NCBI GenBank assembly: GCA_024330265.1
Contig: JANDLT010000029.1
Location: 1-59,945, forward strand
DNA from: Pyrinomonadaceae bacterium MAG19_C2-C3
GTDB taxonomy: Bacteria > Acidobacteriota > Blastocatellia > Pyrinomonadales > Pyrinomonadaceae
DNA: 59,945 bases
Reading direction: 5' to 3'
Below, one piece after another: positions 1 through 8,342 of the stretch; within the stretch, counting starts at the first letter, position 1, and every line of letters starts with the position of its first letter. Under the pieces are notes generated by a model. That model was not told the origin of the DNA. It saw only the letters and a list, made by a program, of their open reading frames with translations, and did no database searches. The position numbers were made by a program, and so were the translations under genes.

Positions 1-36
1 AGTAAGAAAAAACCAGCTTCAACTTACTGCGTCCAA

Positions 37-68
37 CTGACCACTGACCACCGACCACCGACCACCGA
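37..68. repeat. Heptad tandem repeat upstream of S2P gene
   Basis: Four to five copies of a 7-bp unit (ctgacca/ccgacca) end two bases before the first start codon. It is the same class of 7-bp-period repeat seen in many other gaps of this window, and the related unit gaccact recurs at 50.0-50.25 kb. Confidence 0.8.
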
Positions 69-70
69 TT

Positions 71-1186
71 ATGAAGGCTTTTGATTTTCTCAAACGTCAA
101 ATTGAAATCGCTCGCGTGTACGGGATTCCGGTGCGCGTGGATTATCGTTGGTTCTTCGTGTTCGCGGCGAGTGTGTGGTTAATCGCTCCGGCGTTTATGT
201 CCGCGACGCGCTTCTATGCACAGACGGGTACGGGGGCGGCAATCGTGTTGAGTTTCGTCACCAGTGCGATGTTGTTCCTATCAATCTTCGGGCATGAACT
301 GGCGCACGCGCTCGCGGCGCGTTATGAAGGAATTGATACTTTAGAAATCGTGCTTCACCCGTTCGGCGGACTCGCGCGGCTGGGTCACGCACCGGAAACG
401 GCGGGAGCGGAATTTCGGATTGCGATTGCGGGTCCGGCAGCGAGTTTTCTGTTTTCGATTATTGCGGCGGGCGTTTGGTTCGTCGTGCGGGCGGGCGGTT
501 TTCGCACGACGGCTGCCGTGTTTTTCATACTCGGTTTGTGGAATCTGCTCGTCGCGTTTTTCAATTTGCTGCCCGGTTATCCTTTGGACGGCGGGCGCGT
601 GTTGCGCGCAGGGTTGTGGCAAGCGACCGGAAACCTCGCGGAAGCGACGCGCGTTTCGAGTCTCGGCGGGCAACTGCTCGCATGGTCGTTGATGGTCACG
701 GGCGGTTACGCGGCGTTCTATTTACAACTCTGGGCGGTCGGCTTATGGACGATTGTCGTAGGGTTTTTCCTGCGCGATGCGGCGGCAAGCGTGATGCGCG
801 AATCGGGGTTTTTAAGTTCCGGCGGGCGCACGGTCGCGGATGTGATGCGTCCGCCGCTTTCGATTGAACCGGAAACTCTTGTCAGTACGTTCGTTGATTC
901 AATCTTGCCCGCGCAACGGCGGACGGCGATTCCGGTTGCGCGTGGGGGAAGTTTGCACGGCATTCTGACGCTCGAAGATTTGCGCCGCGTGCCGCGTGAA
1001 GCGTGGCATAAAACACTTGCCCGCGATGTGATGCGTCCGGTCGCGGAAGGCTTGTTCGTCCCGCCGTCAACGCAACTCGCGGTTGCCGAAGAATTGATGC
1101 GACGTAACGGCGCGGGCGCGCTCGGCGTCGTGGACGGCGGCGGGCGACTCGTCGGTTTCCTTCAAAGCACTTTAACCAAAAAATGA
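71..1186 (+). CDS. Site-2 protease family (M50) membrane metalloprotease with CBS pair
   Basis: Intramembrane zinc metalloprotease of the M50/SpoIVFB type, expected to cut membrane-bound substrates such as anti-sigma factors. The zinc motif HELAH is at residues 75-79, inside a hydrophobic segment. The second motif, LPGYPLDGGR, supplies the third zinc ligand at D173. About six membrane segments fill residues 15-240. Residues about 255-370 form two CBS repeats (DVMRPP and DVMRPV), which usually bind adenine nucleotides and regulate the protease. The 371-residue length fits the CBS-containing subgroup. No substrate gene is adjacent. The start follows directly after a heptad repeat and I see no strong ribosome-binding site, so the exact start is moderately sure. 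Confidence 0.9.
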   Translation: MKAFDFLKRQIEIARVYGIPVRVDYRWFFVFAASVWLIAPAFMSATRFYAQTGTGAAIVLSFVTSAMLFLSIFGHELAHALAARYEGIDTLEIVLHPFGGLARLGHAPETAGAEFRIAIAGPAASFLFSIIAAGVWFVVRAGGFRTTAAVFFILGLWNLLVAFFNLLPGYPLDGGRVLRAGLWQATGNLAEATRVSSLGGQLLAWSLMVTGGYAAFYLQLWAVGLWTIVVGFFLRDAAASVMRESGFLSSGGRTVADVMRPPLSIEPETLVSTFVDSILPAQRRTAIPVARGGSLHGILTLEDLRRVPREAWHKTLARDVMRPVAEGLFVPPSTQLAVAEELMRRNGAGALGVVDGGGRLVGFLQSTLTKK

Positions 1187-1455
1187 GTTTGTTGATTTAA
1201 CACGCATTTTCCCGCATACTTTGCCGCTACAAGCAAAGCGCGAAATCCCCCTCATTATCGTTTCATCCCCTTACTTACGCGCCGCTTGAATGGTGTCATA
1301 TACAGCGCGCATAAGGATTTTCCTTCCCGCGAATCTCTCAACCGATTTAACCGTCACCGTGCGGCGTTTTGATTTGGTAAATTCAACGTCAACAAACGCA
1401 CACTATAAACAGGCAGCGTTCTTCAGGTGGACGCGGAAAGCGAAAGATTATCTTC
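1187..1455. promoter_or_regulatory. Intergenic region with possible cdaA promoter
   Basis: This 269-bp gap holds no convincing gene. TTCAAC at 1382-1387 and TATAAA at 1404-1409 are separated by 16 bp and could be the -35 and -10 boxes of a promoter about 45 bp upstream of cdaA. The match to consensus is only fair. Confidence 0.3.
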
Positions 1456-2316
1456 ATGTCGCCGGTCATCGTATTACAGATGCGGACGCCGCTTTTAGAG
1501 CGGCTCGCTGACCCGCGCCAGTTGATTGACATCGCCATCGTCTTCCTCATCGTTTATACGATTCTGAAACTCGTGCGGGGAACGCGCGCCGTACCGATGG
1601 CGGCGGGACTTGCCGCCATCGCACTGCTCTACTGGGTTGCGCTCAAGCAACAATTAACGACGCTCGAATGGATTCTGCAAGGCGGTCTGCTCTATGTCGG
1701 CGTGACCGTCATCATCCTGTTTCAAACGGAAATCCGACAGGCTCTGACGCAGTTCGGCAACCGTCTCAGCTTCCCGCTCGTGCGCCAGAATCGCGGCTCG
1801 TTCGGTGAAGGCGTTTATGATGAAATCATTCTCGCCGCGACTTCGCTCGCCTCAACTAAGACGGGCGCGCTCGTCGTCATCGAACGCTCCGTCGGATTGC
1901 AAAACGTGATTGACGGCGGAGTCAAACTCGATGCCGAACTCTCTTACGATTTACTGGTCACGATTTTCAATCCCGCGACGCCGCTTCACGACGGAGCGGT
2001 TATCGTGCGCGCTCATCGTGTCGCCGCCGCCGCCTGCTTTCTGCCTTTGACGTTGAATCCGTTGCTCTCGAAAGATTTGGGAACGCGCCACCGCGCCGCC
2101 ATCGGCATCACGGAAGATACGGATGCGGTCGCCGTCGTGGTGTCGGAAGAAACAGGGCTGATTTCCTTTGTCGAAGCCGGACAAATCAAACGCGGTTTTG
2201 ACGCGAACCGTTTGCGCGCCGCGATTGTCGCCGCCCTCGCCAGCCCGCGCGAGAAGCGAAGGCGCGAAAACAAACGCCTTGCCGAAACCGAAAACCATGA
2301 AGCCGTTTCGACGTAA
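1456..2316 (+). CDS. cdaA: Diadenylate cyclase CdaA
   Basis: Makes the second messenger c-di-AMP from two ATP at the membrane. Residues about 20-85 hold three hydrophobic membrane segments, followed by a DisA_N catalytic domain. The two catalytic motifs are visible: LHDGAVIV (DGA) and GTRHRAAIG (RHR). The length of 286 residues is normal for CdaA (about 270-290), with a charged C-terminal tail. It is followed by cdaR and glmM, the conserved CdaA-CdaR-GlmM arrangement known from Firmicutes, where CdaR and GlmM modulate the cyclase. I infer the same regulatory complex here. Confidence 0.95.
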   Translation: MSPVIVLQMRTPLLERLADPRQLIDIAIVFLIVYTILKLVRGTRAVPMAAGLAAIALLYWVALKQQLTTLEWILQGGLLYVGVTVIILFQTEIRQALTQFGNRLSFPLVRQNRGSFGEGVYDEIILAATSLASTKTGALVVIERSVGLQNVIDGGVKLDAELSYDLLVTIFNPATPLHDGAVIVRAHRVAAAACFLPLTLNPLLSKDLGTRHRAAIGITEDTDAVAVVVSEETGLISFVEAGQIKRGFDANRLRAAIVAALASPREKRRRENKRLAETENHEAVST

Positions 2317-2336
2317 GACGGGAAGGTTGTGGTCTT

Positions 2337-2368
2337 TACGATTCACAATTCACTATTTACGATTCACT
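2337..2368. repeat. Heptad repeat between cdaA and cdaR
   Basis: Four degenerate 7-bp units (gattcac, aattcac, tatttac, gattcac) lie just before the cdaR start. The repeat explains why the open frame extends upstream to 2329 although translation more plausibly begins at 2374. Confidence 0.7.
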
Positions 2369-2373
2369 TGCTT

Positions 2374-3327
2374 ATGTCGTTTCGCCTACCACAATTTAGT
2401 CGCCAAACTCCGGCGTTCACTTCGCCCGGCGAACGTGTGCGGCGTGTGGTGCGCGAGATTCTGTTCGAGAATTGGACGCTGAAACTGTTGGCGTTCGCCA
2501 TCACGTTCGGCTTGTGGTACGCGGTCAACGAAGCACGCTCTCCCGCGACGATTCGTTTGCGCGGTGTGCCGCTCACCTTCTTGTTGCCGCCCGACACGGA
2601 AATCGGCAATGACCCGCGCGACGAAGTTGATGTGACGTTCACGGGCAACCGTCAACGTCTCGACGAACTCAACACGCGCAATCTGGCACTCAACGTTGAT
2701 GTCTCGAATTATCGTTTGGGCGAGCGTGTCGCGCGTTTGAACGAACAGACCGCGAAGATGGAACTGCCCGAAGGCGTGCGAATCGGCAAGATTGAACCGA
2801 ACACCGTGCCGCTTAAATTGGAACGACGCATTGAGCGCACGCTTGATGTCGTCGTGCAGGTTGAAGGCAAACCCGCCGCGCCGAATGAACTGCTGGCGAC
2901 GCGCGCCATCCCCGCGCGTGTCCGCGTCGCAGGACCTGAAAGCCACGTCAACCGTTTGACAAATGTTTCGACGGAAACCGTCACGCTCGATAATCCCACT
3001 GAGAGTTTCGTTATCAATGAGGTTGCGATAGACACCGGCGATACGAAAGTTATCGCGCTTGACCCGATTGTCAGCGTCGCCGTGCAAATCGGCGAGCCGC
3101 CCGTCGAACGCCGCTTCACAGGGGTTCGCGTTCTCAATGCCGACGGCACGACGAAAAACGCGAACGTGGTTTTGCGCGGCGCGCGTTCGGTGATTGAACG
3201 ATTACAGTCAAATCAAATCGAACTCATCTTCGCGCCCGACGCGCCGAACGAAAACCCGCGCTTGCTTGTCCCCGCCGGAATGTCAAGCCAAATCTCCCTT
3301 GTCAAGATAGAATCCGTGAGCCGTTAA
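2374..3327 (+). CDS. cdaR: CdaR/YbbR-domain protein, CdaA regulator
   Basis: Single-pass membrane protein with extracytoplasmic YbbR repeats, known in Firmicutes to bind CdaA and tune c-di-AMP synthesis. The segment LKLLAFAITFGLWYAV near residues 33-48 is the membrane anchor. The rest is beta-rich, with about three YbbR-like repeats, for example the stretch starting LDVVVQVEGKP. The open frame begins at 2329, but the first 15 codons come from a heptad repeat, so I choose the ATG at 2374. It lies between cdaA and glmM on the same strand and is probably co-transcribed with both. Confidence 0.88.
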   Translation: MSFRLPQFSRQTPAFTSPGERVRRVVREILFENWTLKLLAFAITFGLWYAVNEARSPATIRLRGVPLTFLLPPDTEIGNDPRDEVDVTFTGNRQRLDELNTRNLALNVDVSNYRLGERVARLNEQTAKMELPEGVRIGKIEPNTVPLKLERRIERTLDVVVQVEGKPAAPNELLATRAIPARVRVAGPESHVNRLTNVSTETVTLDNPTESFVINEVAIDTGDTKVIALDPIVSVAVQIGEPPVERRFTGVRVLNADGTTKNANVVLRGARSVIERLQSNQIELIFAPDAPNENPRLLVPAGMSSQISLVKIESVSR

Positions 3328-3375
3328 AACATCGTCTGGCTGCTTATGCGACAATCGGCGTTTGCCAAATCCGGC

Positions 3376-3395
3376 AAATTGAACATGTTCAATTT
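3376..3395. promoter_or_regulatory. Perfect 20-bp palindrome upstream of glmM
   Basis: AAATTGAACATGTTCAATTT is a perfect inverted repeat located 43-62 bp before glmM. It could be a dimeric regulator site. The inner GAACATGTTC has a 2-bp spacer, so it is not the GAAC-N4-GTTC box of Gram-positive LexA. There is no U-tract after it, so a terminator is unlikely. Confidence 0.45.
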
Positions 3396-3437
3396 CAAAT
3401 CTGAAATCACTTTACAAATCACTCTATTACTTAGGCT

Positions 3438-4829
3438 ATGAAAAAATTGTTCGGCACAGATGGAATGCGCGGTGTCGCGGGCGAGTTTCCGCTTGACGCG
3501 CACACGGTTTATATCGCGGGGCGCGCACTCGCCCGCCACTTCAAACGAGAATCCGATTCCGCCGCGCCGCGCTTCGTCATCGGACGCGACACGCGCAAAT
3601 CGGGCGCATGGCTCGAAGCCGCGTTCGCACGAGGGGCGCGTGAAGCCGGAGCGCACGTCGAGAGCGCGGGCGTACTGACGACACCCGGCATCGCTTTCCT
3701 GTGCGGTGAAATGCGGATGGACGCGGGCATCGTCATCAGTGCTTCGCATAATCCTTACGAAGACAACGGCGTCAAAATCTTTACGCGCTGTGGGCGCAAA
3801 CTCGACGACCGGATTGAGCGTTTCATCGAAGCGGAAATCCACGCCGCACACGCCCCCGCGCTTGAGACGAACGAAGATAAAGACTCGAACCAAAATAGAA
3901 ACACGAACGGCGTTAAAGACGCGGATGCTGAAACAACCCGTGCTTTACAAACAAAGTATCTTGATTATTTGTTTGGCGTCGCCGGAGATTTGCGGCTTGA
4001 CGGTTTATCAATCGTCGCGGATTGCGCCAACGGCGCGGCTTACGATGTCGCTCCCAAACTGCTCGCACGACTCGGCGCACAGTGCCACATCATCAACGCC
4101 ACACCCGACGGGCGCAACATCAATCACGAATGCGGCTCGCTTCATTTGGAAGTCCTTCAACGCACCGTGCGGGAGAAGCGCGCCGATTTCGGTGTCGCGT
4201 TCGATGGCGACGCCGACCGCGCGTTGTTCGTGGATGAACGCGGGGAAATAGTGGACGGCGACGCGACCCTGTGGATACTCGCCAAAGCTTTGCAAACGGG
4301 CGGCGCGTTCGCGCATAACACCGTCGTCGCCACCGTGATGAGCAACATCGGTTTAGAGCGCGCACTGTCTTCACGCGATATAAAACTCGTTCGCGCCGCC
4401 GTCGGTGATAAATATGTTCTCGAAGAATTGATGCGAACCGGCGCGGCACTCGGCGGCGAACAATCCGGTCACATCATACTGCCCGGCGAAAGCCTCGTCG
4501 GTGACGGCTTGCGAACGATGCTTCACGTCCTGCGCGCGATGCGTGCGAAGGATGAAAGCCTGAGTTCACTCGCACGCGAGTTTGTGCGTTACCCGCAAAT
4601 CTTGGTCAACGTCCGCGTGCGCGACAAGCGACCGTTTGACGACGTTCCCGCCATCGCCCGTGCCGCACGCGAAATCGAATCCGCGCTCGGCACAAACGGG
4701 CGTTTGCTGCTTCGTTATTCGGGAACTGAATCGCTCGCCCGCGTGATGATTGAAGGCGCGGACGTAGGGGAAATCACCGCCACCGCGCACGATTTAGCCA
4801 ACATTATCAAGGCGGAACTCAGCGCGTAA
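3438..4829 (+). CDS. glmM: Phosphoglucosamine mutase GlmM
   Basis: Converts glucosamine-6-phosphate to glucosamine-1-phosphate on the way to UDP-GlcNAc and peptidoglycan. It starts with the family signature KLFGTDGMRG. The phosphoserine loop is ISASHNPYEDNGVK, with catalytic S103. The metal loop is FDGDADRAL and the phosphate-binding C-terminal loop is RYSGTES. Length is 463 residues (family about 445-450). A low-complexity insert rich in D, N, K and T at about residues 146-170 accounts for the extra length. It is the last gene of the cdaA-cdaR-glmM cluster. Confidence 0.96.
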   Translation: MKKLFGTDGMRGVAGEFPLDAHTVYIAGRALARHFKRESDSAAPRFVIGRDTRKSGAWLEAAFARGAREAGAHVESAGVLTTPGIAFLCGEMRMDAGIVISASHNPYEDNGVKIFTRCGRKLDDRIERFIEAEIHAAHAPALETNEDKDSNQNRNTNGVKDADAETTRALQTKYLDYLFGVAGDLRLDGLSIVADCANGAAYDVAPKLLARLGAQCHIINATPDGRNINHECGSLHLEVLQRTVREKRADFGVAFDGDADRALFVDERGEIVDGDATLWILAKALQTGGAFAHNTVVATVMSNIGLERALSSRDIKLVRAAVGDKYVLEELMRTGAALGGEQSGHIILPGESLVGDGLRTMLHVLRAMRAKDESLSSLAREFVRYPQILVNVRVRDKRPFDDVPAIARAAREIESALGTNGRLLLRYSGTESLARVMIEGADVGEITATAHDLANIIKAELSA

Positions 4830-4985
4830 GACAGTATATCTAATGCCATACAAGGTAAAATCTACACCTGACGCGATGTACTTATTACTTTTACAGTGAA
4901 ACTTAAACCTTGAAAACGAATTCACAAAACCGGGCAAATCTCGCTTTTGTTGAGCAAAAAGAGAAAATCTCTAAATCGAAATTGG

Positions 4986-5001
4986 TGGCACGTTCATTGC
5001 A
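4986..5001 (+). promoter_or_regulatory. Sigma-54 (RpoN) promoter
   Basis: TGGCACG-N4-TTGCA matches the sigma-54 consensus exactly, with the -24 GG at 4987-4988 and the -12 GC at 4999-5000. Transcription would begin near 5012. A-rich DNA lies upstream. The element points rightward at the structured segment ending at 5127, not at a nearby start codon. Confidence 0.75.
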
Positions 5002-5011
5002 CAGGTGATGG

Positions 5012-5130
5012 CGGGGCAAGAGAGACGGTCCAACCTTTTACCGTCTCGTGGTTGCTGGGGTGAGGACAGTGACCACACATCGAAACGGGCGTCGGCGAAC
5101 ATTTTCGCCCGCGCCCGTTTCATTTTTGCG
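5012..5130 (+). ncRNA. Candidate sigma-54-dependent structured small RNA
   Basis: Between the sigma-54 promoter and a terminator-like hairpin lies about 118 nt with successive stems. GAGACGGT at 5022-5029 pairs with ACCGTCTC at 5040-5047. GTGGT at 5048-5052 can pair with ACCAC just before 5077. The last stem is 5082-5127. I do not recognise an Rfam family. A 43-codon open frame starts at 5008, but that is upstream of the predicted RNA start, so a non-coding RNA is the better reading. The next gene begins 70 bp after the terminator. This is an inference from promoter plus structure. Confidence 0.5.
5082..5127 (+). terminator. Rho-independent terminator
   Basis: Arms beginning GAAACGGGCG (left) and ending CGCCCGTTTC (right) pair over about 18 bp with two mismatches, and are followed by ATTTTT. 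It would end the candidate small RNA and separate it from the downstream gene. Confidence 0.7.
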
Positions 5131-5201
5131 GCATGTTAAGATACGGCGCGAAACCAGTTTGAAGCATCATCAAATCCACTGCGCCCGACACTTTTGACCA
5201 C

Positions 5202-6809
5202 ATGAACCCCGACCATTACCGCCGCGATTTAACACAATTTCATCAGCAACTGATGAACCTCCACCGACACGAATCCACGAACCAAGACGATGACGAATCG
5301 CGTGCGGCAGACATTCTCGCCGCGCACGAACATCTCTCCACGCCGGGCGTCATCGCAAGCCTGACACACTCCGCCGCCGATTCTTCTGCGACGGAAATTG
5401 AGCGCGAAGCCCGTCGTCGCCTCGCGGAAATCGCCCGTCGTTTGTTCATCCAAGCCGAAGCTCACGAAGTCAAACTCGAATCGGAGCGTTGCGAAAAAGC
5501 TTCATCTATCAAGCTTCCCGATGAAAGGGCGACGCAAATAAATTCACGCCTCGCCGTTGCGTTGATTGCGAATGAACAAGACTCCGCGCATCGTCAAGAT
5601 TTGGCGGCGCGATGGTTCGACGCCGTGCGCGCGTGCGACGATTTGCGCGTCGCGGTGTGGCGGGCGGGCAACGAAGCGCGAAGGGAACTCGAAGCCGACG
5701 AAGTTCAAAGCGCGGAAACAAATCAGACCACGCAAGTTGATGTCACAAGTGCGGCGCGAACCTACTTGCAACGCACGGCGGAAGCGTATCGTTCGCATCT
5801 CGCCCGTCAATTATTGAAAGCGCAAATAGTGGGGACGCCGAGTTTTGCCGACAGCCTGTTTTTCAATCAGGTTCACGACTTGAAAACTTTATTGCCGCCG
5901 GGTCAACTCGAAGCCGTGTATCGCCGCTTGACGGAAAATCTTCACATCAACATCCGGCAGCAAACCAACATTCGTTTGACGAACGAAACGAGCGACATCC
6001 ACCACGAAGCACACGTCAAGGATTTCATGCGGCACGACGGGTGCTTCGTGTTCGCCGCGCCCGCCGATGTGCGTCTCACGTTCGGGGGCAGCACGCAAGC
6101 CGGACGCGCCTTCGTCGAGTTCACAGGCAATGCCGCGCAAGCCCAAAGTTTCGCGTGGACATCGGCAGACCTCGCCGCGCGTTACCCCGAATTTACGCTC
6201 CCGCTTGCGCGTTTTGTTTCGCAAAGAAACTTCGACTTGACGACGGAGCGCGGCGCGGATTTTTCCGTCGTCCATCAGGGTTACGCCTACCTGTTTCAAT
6301 CGCTCTGCACCGATGCCGCGTGGTTGCGCGAAACGTGCTTGATGAACAATCGAGATGCAGAGCGGGTTGCGAGTCGCATCGCGTTCGCGGAGTGGTGCGA
6401 CGTGCGCCGCCTCGCCGCTCTCGTCGTGATGCAAGCCAAAATTCGTAATGGTGAGAGCGACCCCGCGCATGACGACACGGCGCGCGAATACGCCGCGACG
6501 CTGACCGAAGCCACGGGCTTTGTGTACACGGAAGCGACGTGCGCGCTTGAGTTGCTGGCGACGATTGACGCGGGGAATGAATTTCACGCACGCCTGTTCG
6601 CCGTCGCGTTGCGCGAACTCTTACGCACACGTCACGGGCGCGGGTGGTGGAAACAAAAATCGGCGCGCGATGAATTGATTGACGTGTGGAACACGGGTGC
6701 GCGCTACGACGCGGAACAACTCGCCGCCCTCATCGGCGCGGGAGCATTGGATATCGAAACACTTATCGGCAATCATCTGTCCGAAGCCGCGAACACGGGC
6801 GAAACATGA
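5202..6809 (+). CDS. Uncharacterised 535-residue cytoplasmic protein
   Basis: I do not recognise this protein. It is soluble, with no signal peptide or membrane segment, and almost wholly helical, with many Ala, Arg and Glu residues. The helix-rich middle (about residues 190-260) and the C-terminal block around GWWKQKSARDELIDVWNTG loosely recall M3/M32-type metallopeptidase folds. There is no HExxH zinc motif, so if related it would be inactive. An acidic, Glu/Gln-rich linker lies near residues 165-180. Codon use matches its neighbours and supports a real gene. It stands between the candidate small RNA and the palindromic element, with no operon partner. Confidence 0.75.
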   Translation: MNPDHYRRDLTQFHQQLMNLHRHESTNQDDDESRAADILAAHEHLSTPGVIASLTHSAADSSATEIEREARRRLAEIARRLFIQAEAHEVKLESERCEKASSIKLPDERATQINSRLAVALIANEQDSAHRQDLAARWFDAVRACDDLRVAVWRAGNEARRELEADEVQSAETNQTTQVDVTSAARTYLQRTAEAYRSHLARQLLKAQIVGTPSFADSLFFNQVHDLKTLLPPGQLEAVYRRLTENLHINIRQQTNIRLTNETSDIHHEAHVKDFMRHDGCFVFAAPADVRLTFGGSTQAGRAFVEFTGNAAQAQSFAWTSADLAARYPEFTLPLARFVSQRNFDLTTERGADFSVVHQGYAYLFQSLCTDAAWLRETCLMNNRDAERVASRIAFAEWCDVRRLAALVVMQAKIRNGESDPAHDDTAREYAATLTEATGFVYTEATCALELLATIDAGNEFHARLFAVALRELLRTRHGRGWWKQKSARDELIDVWNTGARYDAEQLAALIGAGALDIETLIGNHLSEAANTGET

Positions 6810-6835
6810 AGGGGAAAGGTAAAGCTATGTAACGT

Positions 6836-7089
6836 TCAGCCGTCTTCAGACGGCTTTCCCGAAGGGCATATAGACAGGTTCCGTTTGACGGCTGGGTAAG
6901 CACCGTCAATAAATCTGCAAGGGCGTTTTAACGTCCTTCTCTTCCGGCTTTAGCCATCGCACCCGAACGGCTCAAGCCTCATGCGAAAGCCCGTTTCAAC
7001 GGGCTTCTGAAATTGATTTGCAATCACCCCAGCCGTCAAACGGCTGGTCTAATCGCCGCTTCGCGGAAAGCCGCCTGAAGACGGCTGAA
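6836..7089. repeat. Palindromic repeat element, 'empty' copy
   Basis: The arms are inverted copies. The left arm begins TTCAGCCGTCTTCAGACGGC and contains TTTGACGGCTGG. The right arm contains CCAGCCGTCAAACGGCTGG and ends GAAGACGGCTGAA. Several internal hairpins lie between them, for example AAGCCCGTTTCAACGGGCTT. The same element occurs reverse-complemented at 17165-18258, where a toxin-antitoxin-like pair interrupts it at the point equal to TTTTAACG (6926-6933) here. The copy fills the whole gap before aroB. Confidence 0.85.
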
Positions 7090-7099
7090 TAACAAAGCT

Positions 7100-8290
7100 A
7101 TGCCAACCGTCAGCGTCAACGTCGCGCGCTCAAGCGAAAACTACGACATCGAAATCGGTGGTGGAACGCATGAGCGCGTCGGTGCGTCGCTTCGCCAAGC
7201 CGCTTCCGCTCACCTGCGCCGCGTCGCTCTGGTCAGTAATAAACGTGTCTTCAAGTTGTACGGAGCGGCGGTTGAGACGAGTTTGACCCAAGCCAGATTT
7301 TCTGTGACAACTGTTTTCATAGGCGACGGCGAACGCTTCAAGACGTGGCGCACGGCGGAAAAAGTTTTAACGCAAGTCGCACAGGCGAAACTTGAAAGAA
7401 GCGATGCGATAGTCGCGCTTGGCGGCGGCGTCGTCGGCGACCTCGCCGGATTCGTCGCCTCGCTTTACCTGCGCGGTATCACGTTCGTTAATTTGCCGAC
7501 GACGTTGCTCGCGCAGATTGATTCTTCCGTCGGCGGCAAAACCGGAGTCAACACGGCACACGGTAAAAACTCAACCGGCACGTTTCATCATCCGCGCCGA
7601 GTCTTAATTGACACCGCGACGCTTCGCACTCTGTCGCGGCGCGATGCCGTCGCCGGGTGGTGCGAAGCCATCAAGCAGGGCGCGATTGGCGGCATTGAAT
7701 TGTTTGAGATGACGCGAAATTATTTGCGTGACGCGGGCGATGCGGACAATGCGGGCGGTGCGGCACTCTCACCAAAGAGCGAACAAGAATCCGCGCGCCT
7801 CTCAAACTTGCTTGCCGCGCACGTCGCATTCAAAGCCGACATCGTTGCGAATGATGAGCGCGAGAACATCGAACGCGACGACCATCGTTCGCGCCGCATA
7901 CTCAACTTCGGTCACACCGTCGCGCACGCCCTCGAAGCCGTGACCGCGTATCGTCGCTTTCGTCACGGCGAAGCGGTTGGTTACGGGATGCTCGCGGCGG
8001 CGGAAATATCCACGCGCTTAAACCTATTACCGGAAACGGATTTGCAAACCTTGCGTTCGTGCATCGCACTCGCCGGTAATCTGCCGCCCGCAGCCGATGT
8101 TGATACGGAAGCGGTGATGAGTCGTTTGAAGTTCGACAAGAAAAGTGTCGGCGGCACGCTCAAATGGGTTCTGCTAAAACAACTCGGCGTGCCACAGATT
8201 GTTGACGAAACCGATGTTCCCCGTCATATTATTAAAGCGGGGATTCATTCTTCGCTGAACGCTTCCGCCGTACCCGCCTTGACCTCGTAA
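7100..8290 (+). CDS. aroB: 3-dehydroquinate synthase AroB
   Basis: Second step of the shikimate pathway: DAHP to 3-dehydroquinate, NAD- and zinc-dependent. The NAD-binding stretch GGGVVGDLAGFVAS, the core LPTTLLAQIDSSVGGKTGVN and the metal motif NFGHTVAHALE are all present. The length of 396 is somewhat above the usual 350-370. The extra residues are in an insert rich in D, A and G near residues 210-235 and in the C-terminal tail. A fused aroD-aroE gene elsewhere in the window supplies the next two steps. Confidence 0.95.
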   Translation: MPTVSVNVARSSENYDIEIGGGTHERVGASLRQAASAHLRRVALVSNKRVFKLYGAAVETSLTQARFSVTTVFIGDGERFKTWRTAEKVLTQVAQAKLERSDAIVALGGGVVGDLAGFVASLYLRGITFVNLPTTLLAQIDSSVGGKTGVNTAHGKNSTGTFHHPRRVLIDTATLRTLSRRDAVAGWCEAIKQGAIGGIELFEMTRNYLRDAGDADNAGGAALSPKSEQESARLSNLLAAHVAFKADIVANDERENIERDDHRSRRILNFGHTVAHALEAVTAYRRFRHGEAVGYGMLAAAEISTRLNLLPETDLQTLRSCIALAGNLPPAADVDTEAVMSRLKFDKKSVGGTLKWVLLKQLGVPQIVDETDVPRHIIKAGIHSSLNASAVPALTS

Positions 8291-8342
8291 AACAATCCAA
8301 TCCGCAACGAGATTATTCCCACCGCTTTTTCAAACACCTGAT

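Noticed and set aside
1290..1511. Possible 73-residue gene before cdaA
   Set aside because: It overlaps the cdaA start, has no ribosome-binding site and no similarity I recognise.
2386..3087. 233-residue minus-strand open frame opposite cdaR
   Set aside because: cdaR is a confident gene with conserved context. The antisense peptide has shadow-like composition.
5012..5130. c-di-AMP (ydaO-type) riboswitch downstream of the c-di-AMP operon
   Set aside because: I could not find the conserved ydaO core, and the segment has its own promoter and terminator rather than leading into a gene.
5008..5139. 43-codon open frame starting within the sigma-54 promoter region
   Set aside because: The ATG is upstream of the predicted RNA start and the frame runs through the terminator stem, so it is unlikely to be translated.
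5889..6587. 232-residue open frame opposite the unknown 535-residue gene
   Set aside because: The peptide is extremely Arg-rich and low-complexity, typical of an antisense shadow. The plus-strand frame has normal composition.
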